Shown one piece after another: positions 47,450 through 56,486 of a DNA stretch of 64,000 nt. Position 1 is the stretch's first letter. Every line of letters begins with the position of its first letter. Source of the stretch: Rhizobium rhizoryzae (GTDB lineage: Bacteria > Pseudomonadota > Alphaproteobacteria > Rhizobiales > Rhizobiaceae); NCBI RefSeq assembly GCF_011046895.1, contig NZ_CP049250.1, positions 2,888,501 to 2,952,500 of the forward strand, in the 5' to 3' direction. A model generated the notes under the pieces. It was not told the DNA's origin, did no database searches, and saw only the letters and a program-made list of their open reading frames with translations. Both the position numbers and the translations under genes were made by a program.

Positions 47450-48201
47450 TTGTGTGCACGTGTCGACAACCGCCTGCAACCGGTCCCCCAATATCACGGT
47501 GTGTGGTTGACGCTCCTTTAGACGGCGATAGGCGTGTAAAGCCACGCAAGCGGCTTGCTTGCCAGATTTCTGTTGATGCTTGATGCGGGAATGGCGGAAG
47601 CGCAGACGCAGCCTGGGCCGCTGCCAAAGGTTCTTAGACCTTAGGGGGCCGATCGGCATGCAAAGCGGCACGAGGAACCGCAAAACTGCACGCCGATCGA
47701 CCGACCCCACGACCCAGGAGATGCGGCGGACCTGAGCATCATGGGGTATCTCTGTGTTCCATCAGGAACTTATTCCGCTGACAACAAATTCGCGTAAAAC
47801 CGGGACGAAATCAACCCATTCTTAACTAGCGCGCCAATTGATGCGTGACATGGTTAAAACAGCAAGATCGAAACCGAGAATCGGCCTTGGAAGTTAAGAC
47901 ATGACCAAGCTTAGTTGAGAAAGTTAATAAAGCTAGACCTAACTAAAAGAGGTTGAATGCTGATATTTGATCACTTTACTAAGAGTACTCAAGCGCAGCA
48001 GGTATCAATATAACTCATGCTCGTATTTTGGTCGTCGGTCACTGGAAGCAACGACTTCTACTTTCAAGTGCAATTCAAAATCTGTCCGGAATTCGCCTTC
48101 TGTTGCTGAAGCCAATTCACCGTAATCTCACATTGCCCGAATCATATCGTTGCTCTCGCACGATCGGCCCATGGCAACCGCCTGATTAGGGGTTTGAGTT
48201 A
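47450..48201. other. 750-bp intergenic region between converging rpmG and pleD
   Basis: No convincing protein gene is seen; the minus-strand frames at 47115-47627 and 47414-47710 look like chance. The left part is GC-rich and holds a strong bipartite hairpin (47650-47699) and a small AAGGT/ACCTT one near 47625. From about 47780 to 48190 the DNA becomes AT-rich, with repeated GTTAA/CTTAA words, unlike its neighbours. As both flanking genes end here, any transcript would need its own promoter. Confidence 0.5.
47650..47699. ncRNA. Candidate structured RNA element (bipartite hairpin)
   Basis: The outer arm CGATCGGC pairs with GCCGATCG (47650-47657 with 47692-47699); after one A-C mismatch TGC pairs with GCA, and inside a small internal loop GCGG (47665-47668) pairs with CCGC (47678-47681) around a 9-nt loop. 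That gives about 15 base pairs in 50 nt. There is no T-run at either end and no coding evidence. It could be part of an sRNA, a protein-binding site or a leftover repeat. Confidence 0.4.
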
Positions 48202-49566
48202 CTATGCCGCCGCCGCAACAACCCGATTTCGTCCGCTGTTCTTTGCCTCGTATAAGGCCCGATCAGCATTTTTCAGGAGTTGTTCGGGTGTCTCCACGCC
48301 TGCAGTAAAGCTCGCGATCCCCAAGGACGCAGTGATCTGCAGCGAACCGCCCGAAGGAAGGGCAAACGGAGCGGCCTCGATGATTCCACGAAGGCGCTCT
48401 GCAATGGAGGCAGCTGAATGCGCGTCCGTATCCGGCATCACGACGACAAACTCTTCGCCTCCGTAACGACAGGCAAGATCTGCCCCGCGAACCGTGGAGC
48501 GAATGCGCCGGGCAAATTCGCGCAGGATCTCATCCCCTGCATCGTGTCCGTAAGTGTCGTTCACGCTTTTGAATCGGTCGATATCGGTGATGCATACAGA
48601 CAGAGGGCGCGATCTGGCGGCGGCACGATTGAACAGCGTCTTCAGATGATTGTCGAGGTAGCGGCGATTATGCAAGCCTGTGAGGCCATCGGTGACCGCC
48701 AGTTCGATCGTCTGACGAACGCTCGATCGCAGTTTGTCATTGAAGCGCTTGCGTCGGATCTGTGTCAGGGTTCGCGCCACCAGCTCGTTCGGATCGAGGG
48801 GACGCGTCAGATAGTCGTTCACCCCGAGGTCCAGAGCCCTGACAATAAGATCCTCACGTCCGCTTTCCGTGATGAGCAGGAGTGGCAGGAAGCGCGTTCG
48901 TTCCAGGAGGCGAAGTTGCGAGCATAGCCGGAGGGGATCGTAATCCTCGATATTGTCGTTGATGATCACGAGATCGACTGGAGACTCGGCTGCCTCGAAA
49001 ATCGCGGCCTGTGGATCCGACATGGCTGTGACTTCAGCTACCGGCTTCAACGCCCTGATTATGCGCTCCTGGGAGCTTCCACGGCCGTCCACCAGCAGAA
49101 CCTGCCCGCTGATATCGAAACCATCAAACCGGGTCAGATCCTCGAAACCAATCGTTCGTGCGGTATCGGCGCGGATGCGAAGTTCGTCGCTGAGCGTCTT
49201 GAGACGTACGAGACTCTTGACGCGCGCAACGAGTTGCAGATCGTTGACGGGTTTGGTGAGAAAATCATCGGCACCGGCCTTCAGGCCACGCACACGATCT
49301 GCTGGCTGGTCAAGCGCCGTCACCATGACCACCGGAATGTGCATGGTCTTCGGATTGGCCTTCAGCCGCTCGCACACTTCAAAACCGTCCATACCCGGCA
49401 TCATGATGTCGAGCAGAATAACGTCCACATGAGTGTTGGCGACAATCTCCAGCGCCTTGAAGCCATTCTCGGCCGTCAATACATCGAAGTATTCGGCAAG
49501 CAGCCGTGCTTCCAGCAGCTTCACATTCGCCGGAATGTCATCCACTACGAGAATACGCGCTGTCAT
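48202..49566 (-). CDS. pleD: PleD-type response regulator / diguanylate cyclase
   Basis: Makes cyclic-di-GMP in a phosphorylation-dependent way and controls the motile-to-sessile cell transition. The 454-residue protein has receiver 1 (D53 phosphoacceptor in LLDIMMPGMDG, K in LTKPVND), a degenerate second receiver, and a C-terminal GGDEF domain whose active site reads GGEEF. An intact RxxD inhibitory site (RGAD) lies five residues before it, so feedback control is expected. It follows divK by 15 bp, the conserved divK-pleD pair known from Caulobacter and rhizobia. Confidence 0.96.
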   Translation of the reverse strand: MTARILVVDDIPANVKLLEARLLAEYFDVLTAENGFKALEIVANTHVDVILLDIMMPGMDGFEVCERLKANPKTMHIPVVMVTALDQPADRVRGLKAGADDFLTKPVNDLQLVARVKSLVRLKTLSDELRIRADTARTIGFEDLTRFDGFDISGQVLLVDGRGSSQERIIRALKPVAEVTAMSDPQAAIFEAAESPVDLVIINDNIEDYDPLRLCSQLRLLERTRFLPLLLITESGREDLIVRALDLGVNDYLTRPLDPNELVARTLTQIRRKRFNDKLRSSVRQTIELAVTDGLTGLHNRRYLDNHLKTLFNRAAARSRPLSVCITDIDRFKSVNDTYGHDAGDEILREFARRIRSTVRGADLACRYGGEEFVVVMPDTDAHSAASIAERLRGIIEAAPFALPSGGSLQITASLGIASFTAGVETPEQLLKNADRALYEAKNSGRNRVVAAAA

Positions 49567-49581
49567 GTCCGCCTCCCCGCC

Positions 49582-49953
49582 TCAGGCGTCCCCAAGATAG
49601 GTCTTGATCGTTTCGAGAAACTTCGGCACCGAAATAGGCTTGGAAACGTAGGCTTCGCATCCACCCTGGCGGATGCGCTCCTCATCTCCCTTCATCGCGA
49701 AGGCCGTGACCGCAACGACCGGAATGACGTGAAGCTCATCGTCCTCCTTAAGCCATTTGGTGACTTCAAGGCCCGAGACTTCCGGGAGCTGGATATCCAT
49801 GAGGATCAGATCGGGGCGGTGCTTTCTCGCGAGATCCAGCGCCTCCATCCCATTGCGGGTCTGGATCGTCGTATACCCCGAAGCCTCGATCAGATCGCGG
49901 AAGAGCTTCATGTTCAGCTCATTGTCTTCAACAATCATCACCCGCTTGGGCAT
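49582..49953 (-). CDS. divK: Cell-cycle response regulator DivK
   Basis: The 123-residue single receiver domain matches DivK closely: E9-D10, phosphoacceptor D53 ([13 protein letters not shown]), T83-type [14 protein letters not shown] and K105-type [12 protein letters not shown]. In alphaproteobacteria DivK is phosphorylated by DivJ and dephosphorylated by PleC, and through DivL-CckA it lowers CtrA activity. The position 15 bp upstream of pleD confirms the identity. A divergent promoter region separates it from the DUF3572 gene. Confidence 0.97.
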   Translation of the reverse strand: MPKRVMIVEDNELNMKLFRDLIEASGYTTIQTRNGMEALDLARKHRPDLILMDIQLPEVSGLEVTKWLKEDDELHVIPVVAVTAFAMKGDEERIRQGGCEAYVSKPISVPKFLETIKTYLGDA

Positions 49954-50080
49954 ACTTTCTATCCTTCATTTCGGGCGATCGCGCCTATATTGAGATATAA
50001 GGCTCCAAACGCTCGATTCCATGCTCCGGCTTTCGGAACAGTAAGCGGATTTGGTTGAAGAAAAGGTAACTGGATCGTTG

Positions 50081-50380
50081 ATGCGTTCAGAATTTGTAAA
50101 CAGCCCGAAGCCAGATGAAACAGCGGCCGCCGTTTTGCAGTGGCTGGCCAATGAGCCGGATATGCTGGGTCGCTTTCTGGCGCTTTCCGGGGTGCAGCCA
50201 ATGCAATTGCGCAGTGCGCTGAACGATCCCGGCTTCCTGGCAGGCCTCCTCGACTTCGTCATGTCGCATGAACCCACGCTCCTCGAATTCTGCAAGGTTT
50301 CGGAATGGAAGCCAGAGGATGTCGTTGCCGCTTGGCGACATTACTCCGGACCAGGACTTGATTCGGGGCAACACGAATGA
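50081..50380 (+). CDS. DUF3572 family protein
   Basis: A 99-residue soluble helical protein with the DUF3572 pattern: DETAAAVLQWLANEPDMLGRFLALSG, LDFVMSHEPTLLEFCK, EDVVAAWRHYSG. The function is unknown; the gene is typically found opposite divK in Rhizobiales, as here. The start is ATG 50081; a TTG at 50051 is also open. Its stop overlaps the next gene by 4 bp (ATGA). Confidence 0.85.
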   Translation: MRSEFVNSPKPDETAAAVLQWLANEPDMLGRFLALSGVQPMQLRSALNDPGFLAGLLDFVMSHEPTLLEFCKVSEWKPEDVVAAWRHYSGPGLDSGQHE

Positions 50381-51021
50381 GCGAAATCGTTGACATCGAC
50401 CATCTGCGTCTTGGCGACCGTCCGCTTGTCGTTTGCGATGTCGACGATGTTGTCCTCGAATTTTTGTCTCCTTTCGAAGGCTTCCTTGGCAGCTTGGGCC
50501 ACCGTTTGGTGCCCCGCTCCTATCGGCTGCATGGCAATATTCTTTCCACGCTGGACGATCGTCCTCTGGCAGACGATAATGTGACGCAGTTGATCCAGGA
50601 TTTCTTTGCGGCGCAGGAAGCCTGGCAACGGCCCTTTGGCGATGCGGTACAGGCATTGAGCCGGCTCGCTGCAGAAGCCGACGTCGTCTTTCTCACAGCC
50701 ATGCCGCCGCGCTATACGCATATGCGCAGGCGCCTGCTGGATAGCCTCGATCTCACCTACCCTCTGCTCGCAACGGAGAGCCCAAAAGGCCCTGTTCTTC
50801 GCCAGATACACGGCACCCGTGATCTACCTGTCGCGTTCATCGATGATATGGCTCACAATCATCATTCCGTTGCCGCAGCGGTGCCCGAATGTTTGCTGGT
50901 TCATCTCATGCCGCAATCAGAGATGCATAACCACGCGCCGAAGCCAGACCCCATGGTGCTTTCTGCGCAGAACTGGTCGGATGTCGAGCGCTTCCTTCTG
51001 GCGCACTTCACTCAGCGTTGA
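50377..51021 (+). CDS. HAD-like hydrolase family protein
   Basis: A 214-residue protein with a HAD-type motif I (VVCDVDDVVLEF, the DxD nucleophile and acid), a motif II-like threonine in VVFLTAMPP, and the motif IV-like acidic VAFIDDMAHNHHS. It is probably a small-molecule phosphatase, but the substrate is unknown and motif III is not clear. Translational coupling to the DUF3572 gene is likely through the 4-bp overlap. Confidence 0.7.
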   Translation: MSEIVDIDHLRLGDRPLVVCDVDDVVLEFLSPFEGFLGSLGHRLVPRSYRLHGNILSTLDDRPLADDNVTQLIQDFFAAQEAWQRPFGDAVQALSRLAAEADVVFLTAMPPRYTHMRRRLLDSLDLTYPLLATESPKGPVLRQIHGTRDLPVAFIDDMAHNHHSVAAAVPECLLVHLMPQSEMHNHAPKPDPMVLSAQNWSDVERFLLAHFTQR

Positions 51022-51154
51022 GGCCAGGTCTCTGATATCCTGCCCGCTCGAAAACATGAGGGCGTCAGAATCTGGCATCTGCTCGCATATACTCAAACCT
51101 TCATTAAACTCCGTGGCGTAATGTATCGTTTTGGTATCGCGTATGAGGTATGTC

Positions 51155-52378
51155 ATGTTTGGACGCGCGGCGCTGGCGCTTGCCATTCTTCCGAGCCTTG
51201 CGGGTTTCAGCTTCGCGGCAGAGGATGGACGAACGATTCAGATCATTGTGTCCAGGGCAAAGCAGAGCCTGACCGTCTATGATGATGGCAAGATAATCGC
51301 GACCTCGAAGGTTTCTACAGGTAAGCCCGGCCACGATACGCCAACGGGTATTTTCTCGATCCTGGAGAAACGAAAATACCACGAGTCCAATATCTACTCC
51401 AATGCGCCTATGCCCTGGATGCAGCGCCTGACATGGTCAGGTATCGCCCTCCATGAAGGCAAGGTGCCGAGCTACCCGGCATCGCATGGCTGCGTGCGGC
51501 TGCCTTCCGGCTTCGCCAAAACCCTCTTCTCCATGACCGAGCGTGGGGCTCATGTCATCATCGCTGATGAAGATGTGGCACCAGTCGTGGTAAGGCACCC
51601 GTTCTTATTCCAGCCGACAACCGATGTGCAGATCCTTTCGGATGTGCCGCTGCGTCCGTCAAAAAAGACTACTGGTCCCGTCGAACTGGCAATGAACAAT
51701 CCCGACCGTTCGCTTCTGGTACCCAAACCAGAACCCTTGGTCCGGACTCCGGAGGAGTCCCAGCCGCTTCGAATATTGATTACGCGTCGAGGCGACCGCG
51801 AACTCGTTGCAGATGTTCAGACGATGCTGACCGAACTCGGCTTTGATGCAGGGGTACCGGATGGCTTTGCAGGCGAAATGACGCGCAGTGCCATATCCGG
51901 CTTCAAACGGTGGAAGAACCTGCCCTCCAAAGGCACGCTGATATCGAAAGAGATGCTGGCAGCCCTATATGCAGCGGCTGGTCGCGAACCCGCTCCGCAA
52001 GGCCAGCTCTACATCCGCCAAGGCTTCAAGGAAGTGCTCTCGACACCGGTTGCCATCCGGGACCCGGAGCGCGAGCTTGGAACATACCTCTATACCGTAG
52101 CCGATATCGATCCGAAGAACGGTCAAGCCGTCTGGCAGGCGATCGGACTCCGAAACGAGCTTAGCGACGGCACGCGCAAAAGGCTGGGCATTGCCCCGGA
52201 AGCCTCCGTGCTTGAAGCAACGGGCCAGAGCGTTCTGGATCGCATCGAGATACCAACACGGATCCGCACCAAGATCAATGATATGCTCACCGAGGGCACA
52301 TCAATCACCATTACAGACAACGGTGTTAGCCCCGAGACCGCGCCCCAGGGAACCGACTTCATTACACTGACGCGCTGA
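51155..52378 (+). CDS. Periplasmic L,D-transpeptidase (YkuD domain) with peptidoglycan-binding repeat
   Basis: A 407-residue exported protein: signal peptide about 1-21 (ending SFA), a YkuD domain (about 27-140) with the active site SHGCVR containing C113, and then a PGB_1 domain in RGDRELVADVQTMLTELGFDAGVPDGFAG. Such enzymes make 3-3 cross-links or attach proteins to peptidoglycan; rhizobial cells, which grow at the pole, have many. I use ATG 51155, which has GAGG 6 nt upstream; ATG 51143 would also keep the signal peptide. A C-terminal region (from about 295) has no clear family. Confidence 0.88.
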   Translation: MFGRAALALAILPSLAGFSFAAEDGRTIQIIVSRAKQSLTVYDDGKIIATSKVSTGKPGHDTPTGIFSILEKRKYHESNIYSNAPMPWMQRLTWSGIALHEGKVPSYPASHGCVRLPSGFAKTLFSMTERGAHVIIADEDVAPVVVRHPFLFQPTTDVQILSDVPLRPSKKTTGPVELAMNNPDRSLLVPKPEPLVRTPEESQPLRILITRRGDRELVADVQTMLTELGFDAGVPDGFAGEMTRSAISGFKRWKNLPSKGTLISKEMLAALYAAAGREPAPQGQLYIRQGFKEVLSTPVAIRDPERELGTYLYTVADIDPKNGQAVWQAIGLRNELSDGTRKRLGIAPEASVLEATGQSVLDRIEIPTRIRTKINDMLTEGTSITITDNGVSPETAPQGTDFITLTR

Positions 52379-52390
52379 CGCGATCTCCGA

Positions 52391-52427
52391 GCCACTGGAT
52401 AATGTAGCTGCTTCTCCAGTGGCGCTT
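52391..52427 (+). terminator. Candidate terminator after the L,D-transpeptidase gene
   Basis: A perfect 8-bp inverted repeat GCCACTGG/CCAGTGGC with a 16-nt loop is followed by GCTTTC, 13 bp after the stop. The T tract is poor, so it is moderate evidence only. Confidence 0.5.
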
Positions 52428-52466
52428 TCACAGAAAGATCTGTGTCAGCGTTTCTCGACGTGGGCT

Positions 52467-52571
52467 AAAGCGTATCGCGATTTTTCAAATTCGCTCCTGA
52501 CGCTTTAGATCTTTGCATTATCGCATGTCGTTATCGCAAAACCGCTGCACACTTTTGCGCGACATGCTTTA
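52467..52571 (+). repeat. Dispersed 105-bp intergenic repeat, copy 2
   Basis: The second copy of the element at 26010-26114, same length and orientation, 89 of 105 positions identical by my count, with no gaps. Its right end (GACATGCTTTA) contains the dnaE stop codon, since TTA at 52569-52571 is TAA on the minus strand. The repeat therefore abuts and slightly enters the coding sequence. Confidence 0.88.
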
Positions 52572-55500
52572 AACGACGAGTTCGACATCCAGGACACCAG
52601 GTGCAGTTTTCAGCGCCGCGGCAATTTCCGGGGAGATGCGATATTTCTCCGTCAGTTCGACCTCGATTTCCCGCTTGCCATCGTCCTTGACGACCACAAA
52701 GGAAACAAGCCCGTCTCCTCTCGCATTCAGGTGCTTCACGATCGATCTCAGGGGACTTGAGTCCTTGACGTAGACGCGAAGCGCCTTCTGCATCTGGATC
52801 GACATCTCCTCCAGCGACTGAACCGTCTGGATGCGCAGCCCGATCCCTTCCGGTCGCTCATCCGCCTGCACCGTAATCACCAGCGATTTTCCAGGCTCCA
52901 GCAGATCGCGATACTGGTTCAAGGCTTCGGAAAACAGCACGGCTTCGAACTGACCAGTTGCATCGGAAAAGGTGACGATCCCCATCTTGTTGCCAGTACG
53001 TGTCTTGCGTTCCTGCCGCGCGGTGACCGTGCCTGCAAGCCTGCCAGCCCCTGCCCCGGCTTTCACAGCAGCGGAGAACTCCGCGAAATTTTGAACGCGC
53101 ATTTTTGCCAGCACCTGCGCGTAGGTATCCAGCGGATGTGCAGATAGATAAAATCCAAGCACCTGATATTCGCGCAGCAGCTTTTCAGACGCTGTCCAAG
53201 GGTCGAACGCGGGTAGAATGAGCTTCTCCGGTCCGGCGGCAGAGGAAGCGCCGAACATATCATGCTGTCCGCTGGTTTTGCCTTCAGCCGCCCGCTGCGC
53301 ATAGCCAATGATCCGGTCCAAACCGCCGACAAGCTCTGCACGATCCTTGCCGAAACAATCAAACGCTCCAGCGAAGATCAGGCTTTCGAGAACGCGCCGA
53401 TTGACCTGCTTGGGATCGATGCGCAGGCAGAAATCTTCCAGGCTGCTGAACGGCTTCTCACCACGTACCGCGACGATGTGTTCGACAGCGGCCTCGCCGA
53501 CACCCTTGATCGCAGCCAGCGAGTAAAAGATGCAATTGTCACCCGTCTCGAACATTCGGAACGAGGTCTGAATGGACGGCGGAACAACCTTGATGCCGAG
53601 GCGCTGAGCATCCTGTCGGAAATCATTCAGCTTCTCCGTATTGGCCATATCATAGGTCATGGATGCGGCGAGAAACTCGACCGGATAATGAGCCTTCATA
53701 TATGCCGTTTGATAGGAGACGATAGCATAGGCGGCAGCGTGCGACTTGTTGAAGCCGTAGTTCGCGAACTTGGCCAGAAGATCGAAGATAAGATCTGCCT
53801 GCGGTTTGGAAACCTCGTTCTTGATGGCGCCCTGAACAAAGCGTTCGCGCTGCTTGTCCATTTCCTCCTTGATCTTCTTGCCCATCGCGCGGCGTAGCAG
53901 ATCAGCCTCTCCAAGCGAGTAACCGGACAGAACCTGAGCGATCTGCATGACCTGCTCCTGGTAGACGATAACGCCTTGCGTCTCCTTCAGCAGGAAGTCG
54001 ATCTTGGGGTGGATGGATTCGATTTCTTCTTCGCCATGTTTACGCGCATTGTAGACGGGAATGTTTTCCATCGGTCCCGGTCGGTAAAGCGCCACCAGAG
54101 CAATGATATCTTCGATACAGTCCGGTCGCATGCCCAGCAGTGCCTTGCGCATGCCGACACTTTCCACCTGGAACACGCCGATGGTTTCGCCGCGCGACAG
54201 CATGTCGTAAGTCTTCTTGTCATCGAGCGGAATCGTGGCCAGATCGACATGGATGTTGCGTTTGGCGACGAAATCCACGGCAGTCTTCAGGACGGTCAGT
54301 GTCTTCAAGCCAAGGAAGTCGAACTTTACGAGTCCGGCCTGCTCCACCCATTTCATGTTGAACTGGGTGACCGGCATGTCGGAACGCGGATCGCGATACA
54401 TCGGCACGAGTTTTGAAAGCGGCCTGTCGCCGATCACAATACCTGCGGCATGCGTCGACGCATGACGATAGAGGCCTTCGATCTTCTGCGCGATATCCAG
54501 CAGCCGACCAACGACCGGCTCCTTCTCAGCCTCTTCCCTCAGGCGCGGCTCTTCCTCAATGGCCTTCGAAAGCGGTGTCGGATTGGCTGGATTGTTGGGC
54601 ACCAGCTTGCAGATCTTGTCGACCTGACCGTACGGCATCTCGAGAACACGCCCGACATCGCGCAATGCGGCGCGCGCTTGAAGCGAACCGAAGGTGATGA
54701 TCTGCGCCACCTGCTCGCGGCCATACTTCTGCTGGACGTAGCGAATGACCTCTTCGCGCCGATCCTGACAGAAATCGATATCGAAATCGGGCATCGAAAC
54801 GCGTTCCGGATTGAGGAAGCGTTCGAAAAGCAGCGAGAATCGCAGTGGGTCCACGTCTGTGATGGTCAGCGCATAGGCCACCAGCGAACCTGCACCCGAG
54901 CCTCGGCCCGGTCCGACCGGGATGTCATGTTGCTTTGCCCATTTGATGAAGTCAGAAACGATCAGGAAGTAACCCGGAAACTTCATCCTCTCGATGACCG
55001 ACAGTTCGAAATCGAGGCGTTCGCGATAATCCTGCTCCGTATAACCGGCTGCCATTCCGAGCGCCGCAATGCGTCCTTCCAGTCCCTCCACGGACTGGCG
55101 ACGCAGTTCTGCCGCCTCTGCGCGCTCCGCCTCCTCCGCATCACTGGCACCGCCGGTAAAGCGAGGAAGAATGGGCTTTCTCGTTTTCAGAACGAAAGAA
55201 CAGCGGCGGGCAATCTCGATCGTATTTTCAAGCGCTTCGGGGAGATCCGCAAACAAGGCCTGCATTTCAGCACGGCTCTTCAGGCAGTGGTCCGGCGTCA
55301 GGCGGAAGCGCGTGTCATCGGAGACAATAGCGTTATGGGCGACCGCCATTAGTGCATCGTGTGCATCGTACTCGGTCTTGGACGGGAAGAACGCCTCGTT
55401 GGTCGCGACCAGCGGAAGATCATGGGCGTAAGCAAGGTCCACCAGCTTTCGCTCATGCAGCCTGCTATATCCCGTGTGTCGCTGCAACTCGACATAGAGC

Positions 55501-56066
55501 CTATCGCCGAACACTGACTTCAACCGGAGCAATCGTTGCTCAGCCTGGGAAACGTGCCCTTCTTTCAGCAGTGGGTCTATGGGTCCGGAACTGAAACCGG
55601 TCAGAGCGATGATACCGTCCGCGCCACCCTCTTCGAGCCACGACATCCGGATGTGAACGGCATGTCCCCCTTCACCACCGAGATAGGCGCGGCTAACGAG
55701 GTCGACCAACCGCTCATAGCCAACCGCATTGGCCGCCAGCAGTACGATTGATGGAAGCTTGACGAAGCCTCCGTTGCCACCCCGCTTTTCGTCCCCCTGA
55801 TCTTCCATATCGATGGACATCTGGCAGCCGATGATAGGTTGGATGCCGTCACCGGTAGCCTTTTCGGCAAATTCCAGCGCCACGAAAAGGTTGTTCGTGT
55901 CGGTGATCGCGATCGCAGGCTGATTGTCCGCGGTCGCTTTGGCCAGAATTTTCTTGAGCGGCAGGGCTCCCTCCAGCAGAGAGTAAGCCGAGTGCACACG
56001 CAGATGAACAAAACCTGGCGATACCGCCGTTTCTGCTGTCGCCGTGTCGTGAACCTGATCTGCCAT
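52569..56066 (-). CDS. dnaE: DNA polymerase III subunit alpha
   Basis: Replicative polymerase catalytic subunit, 1165 residues. An N-terminal PHP domain (FVHLRVHSAYSLLEGALP) is followed by the C-family polymerase core with the catalytic aspartates PDFDIDFCQDRREEVI, the GRGSGAGSLVAYAL loop and the fingers motif around QEQVMQIAQVLSGYSLGEADLLRRAMGKK. Then come HhH and an OB-fold domain near GRLAGTVTARQERKTRTGNKMGIVTFSD. It is the essential DnaE1-type gene (the normal length), not the shorter ImuC. The stop codon lies within the end of the 105-bp repeat. Confidence 0.97.
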   Translation of the reverse strand: MADQVHDTATAETAVSPGFVHLRVHSAYSLLEGALPLKKILAKATADNQPAIAITDTNNLFVALEFAEKATGDGIQPIIGCQMSIDMEDQGDEKRGGNGGFVKLPSIVLLAANAVGYERLVDLVSRAYLGGEGGHAVHIRMSWLEEGGADGIIALTGFSSGPIDPLLKEGHVSQAEQRLLRLKSVFGDRLYVELQRHTGYSRLHERKLVDLAYAHDLPLVATNEAFFPSKTEYDAHDALMAVAHNAIVSDDTRFRLTPDHCLKSRAEMQALFADLPEALENTIEIARRCSFVLKTRKPILPRFTGGASDAEEAERAEAAELRRQSVEGLEGRIAALGMAAGYTEQDYRERLDFELSVIERMKFPGYFLIVSDFIKWAKQHDIPVGPGRGSGAGSLVAYALTITDVDPLRFSLLFERFLNPERVSMPDFDIDFCQDRREEVIRYVQQKYGREQVAQIITFGSLQARAALRDVGRVLEMPYGQVDKICKLVPNNPANPTPLSKAIEEEPRLREEAEKEPVVGRLLDIAQKIEGLYRHASTHAAGIVIGDRPLSKLVPMYRDPRSDMPVTQFNMKWVEQAGLVKFDFLGLKTLTVLKTAVDFVAKRNIHVDLATIPLDDKKTYDMLSRGETIGVFQVESVGMRKALLGMRPDCIEDIIALVALYRPGPMENIPVYNARKHGEEEIESIHPKIDFLLKETQGVIVYQEQVMQIAQVLSGYSLGEADLLRRAMGKKIKEEMDKQRERFVQGAIKNEVSKPQADLIFDLLAKFANYGFNKSHAAAYAIVSYQTAYMKAHYPVEFLAASMTYDMANTEKLNDFRQDAQRLGIKVVPPSIQTSFRMFETGDNCIFYSLAAIKGVGEAAVEHIVAVRGEKPFSSLEDFCLRIDPKQVNRRVLESLIFAGAFDCFGKDRAELVGGLDRIIGYAQRAAEGKTSGQHDMFGASSAAGPEKLILPAFDPWTASEKLLREYQVLGFYLSAHPLDTYAQVLAKMRVQNFAEFSAAVKAGAGAGRLAGTVTARQERKTRTGNKMGIVTFSDATGQFEAVLFSEALNQYRDLLEPGKSLVITVQADERPEGIGLRIQTVQSLEEMSIQMQKALRVYVKDSSPLRSIVKHLNARGDGLVSFVVVKDDGKREIEVELTEKYRISPEIAAALKTAPGVLDVELVV

Positions 56067-56171
56067 TTACCTGCCGTTCTGCCTCAAAGAGTCTCCTCCC
56101 AATTGTCGACGGAACGGTCACCAAAGTCCAGCAATGGAGTGATCAATCAACCGGAAAACGGCGTTCTGTCC

Positions 56172-56258
56172 TTACATGGACAAGACAATGACGCAGAGGC
56201 TGGCGAGAAAGGTCATCATCGAAGCAAATGCAGCAACATCCCGGAGCAAGTCAGTCAT
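56172..56258 (-). CDS. Candidate 28-residue single-span membrane protein
   Basis: A very short ORF between dnaE and lolD, same strand. It has a good ribosome site (AGGGAG 6-7 nt before the ATG at 56258). The product has a charged N-terminus (MTDLLRD) and then one unbroken hydrophobic stretch (VAAFASMMTFLASLCVIVLS), long enough to span the membrane. No family is recognised. The strong ribosome site plus membrane-span design argue against chance, but conservation must be checked. Confidence 0.5.
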   Translation of the reverse strand: MTDLLRDVAAFASMMTFLASLCVIVLSM

Positions 56259-56486
56259 CACGCTCTCCCTTTCCGTTATGTTTTTAATTTGTTCTTTTTT
56301 TGTTCCTTCGTCAATAAGCAGAACATTCGCAGAACGCTTTTAGTGAATAAATTATGAGAGCGTGATGGAGAGCCGCCTGATCATCAATCGGGATAGCCAC
56401 ATACGGATACAGCATCCGATCAACCCGCCTAGCATTGCAGGCAGGTTGCGTAACGGCAAAATTTGAAAGAGCGGCTGGGAAACCGA
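56259..56486. other. Gap between lolD and the 28-codon ORF
   Basis: About 230 bp with an AT-rich tract near 56280-56360 that probably holds a minus-strand promoter for the small ORF and dnaE. I see no gene or clear terminator. Confidence 0.4.

Noticed and set aside
47115..47710. Minus-strand frames of 170 and 98 codons across and after rpmG
   Set aside because: They run antisense to rpmG and its terminator, lack ribosome sites, and have arginine-rich low-complexity sequence typical of shadow frames.
47620..47710. Possible SRP (4.5S) RNA, 6S RNA, tmRNA or RNase P RNA at the structured element
   Set aside because: The conserved words of these RNAs (for example the GGAAG tetraloop region of SRP RNA or the GAGGAAAGTCC of RNase P RNA) are absent.
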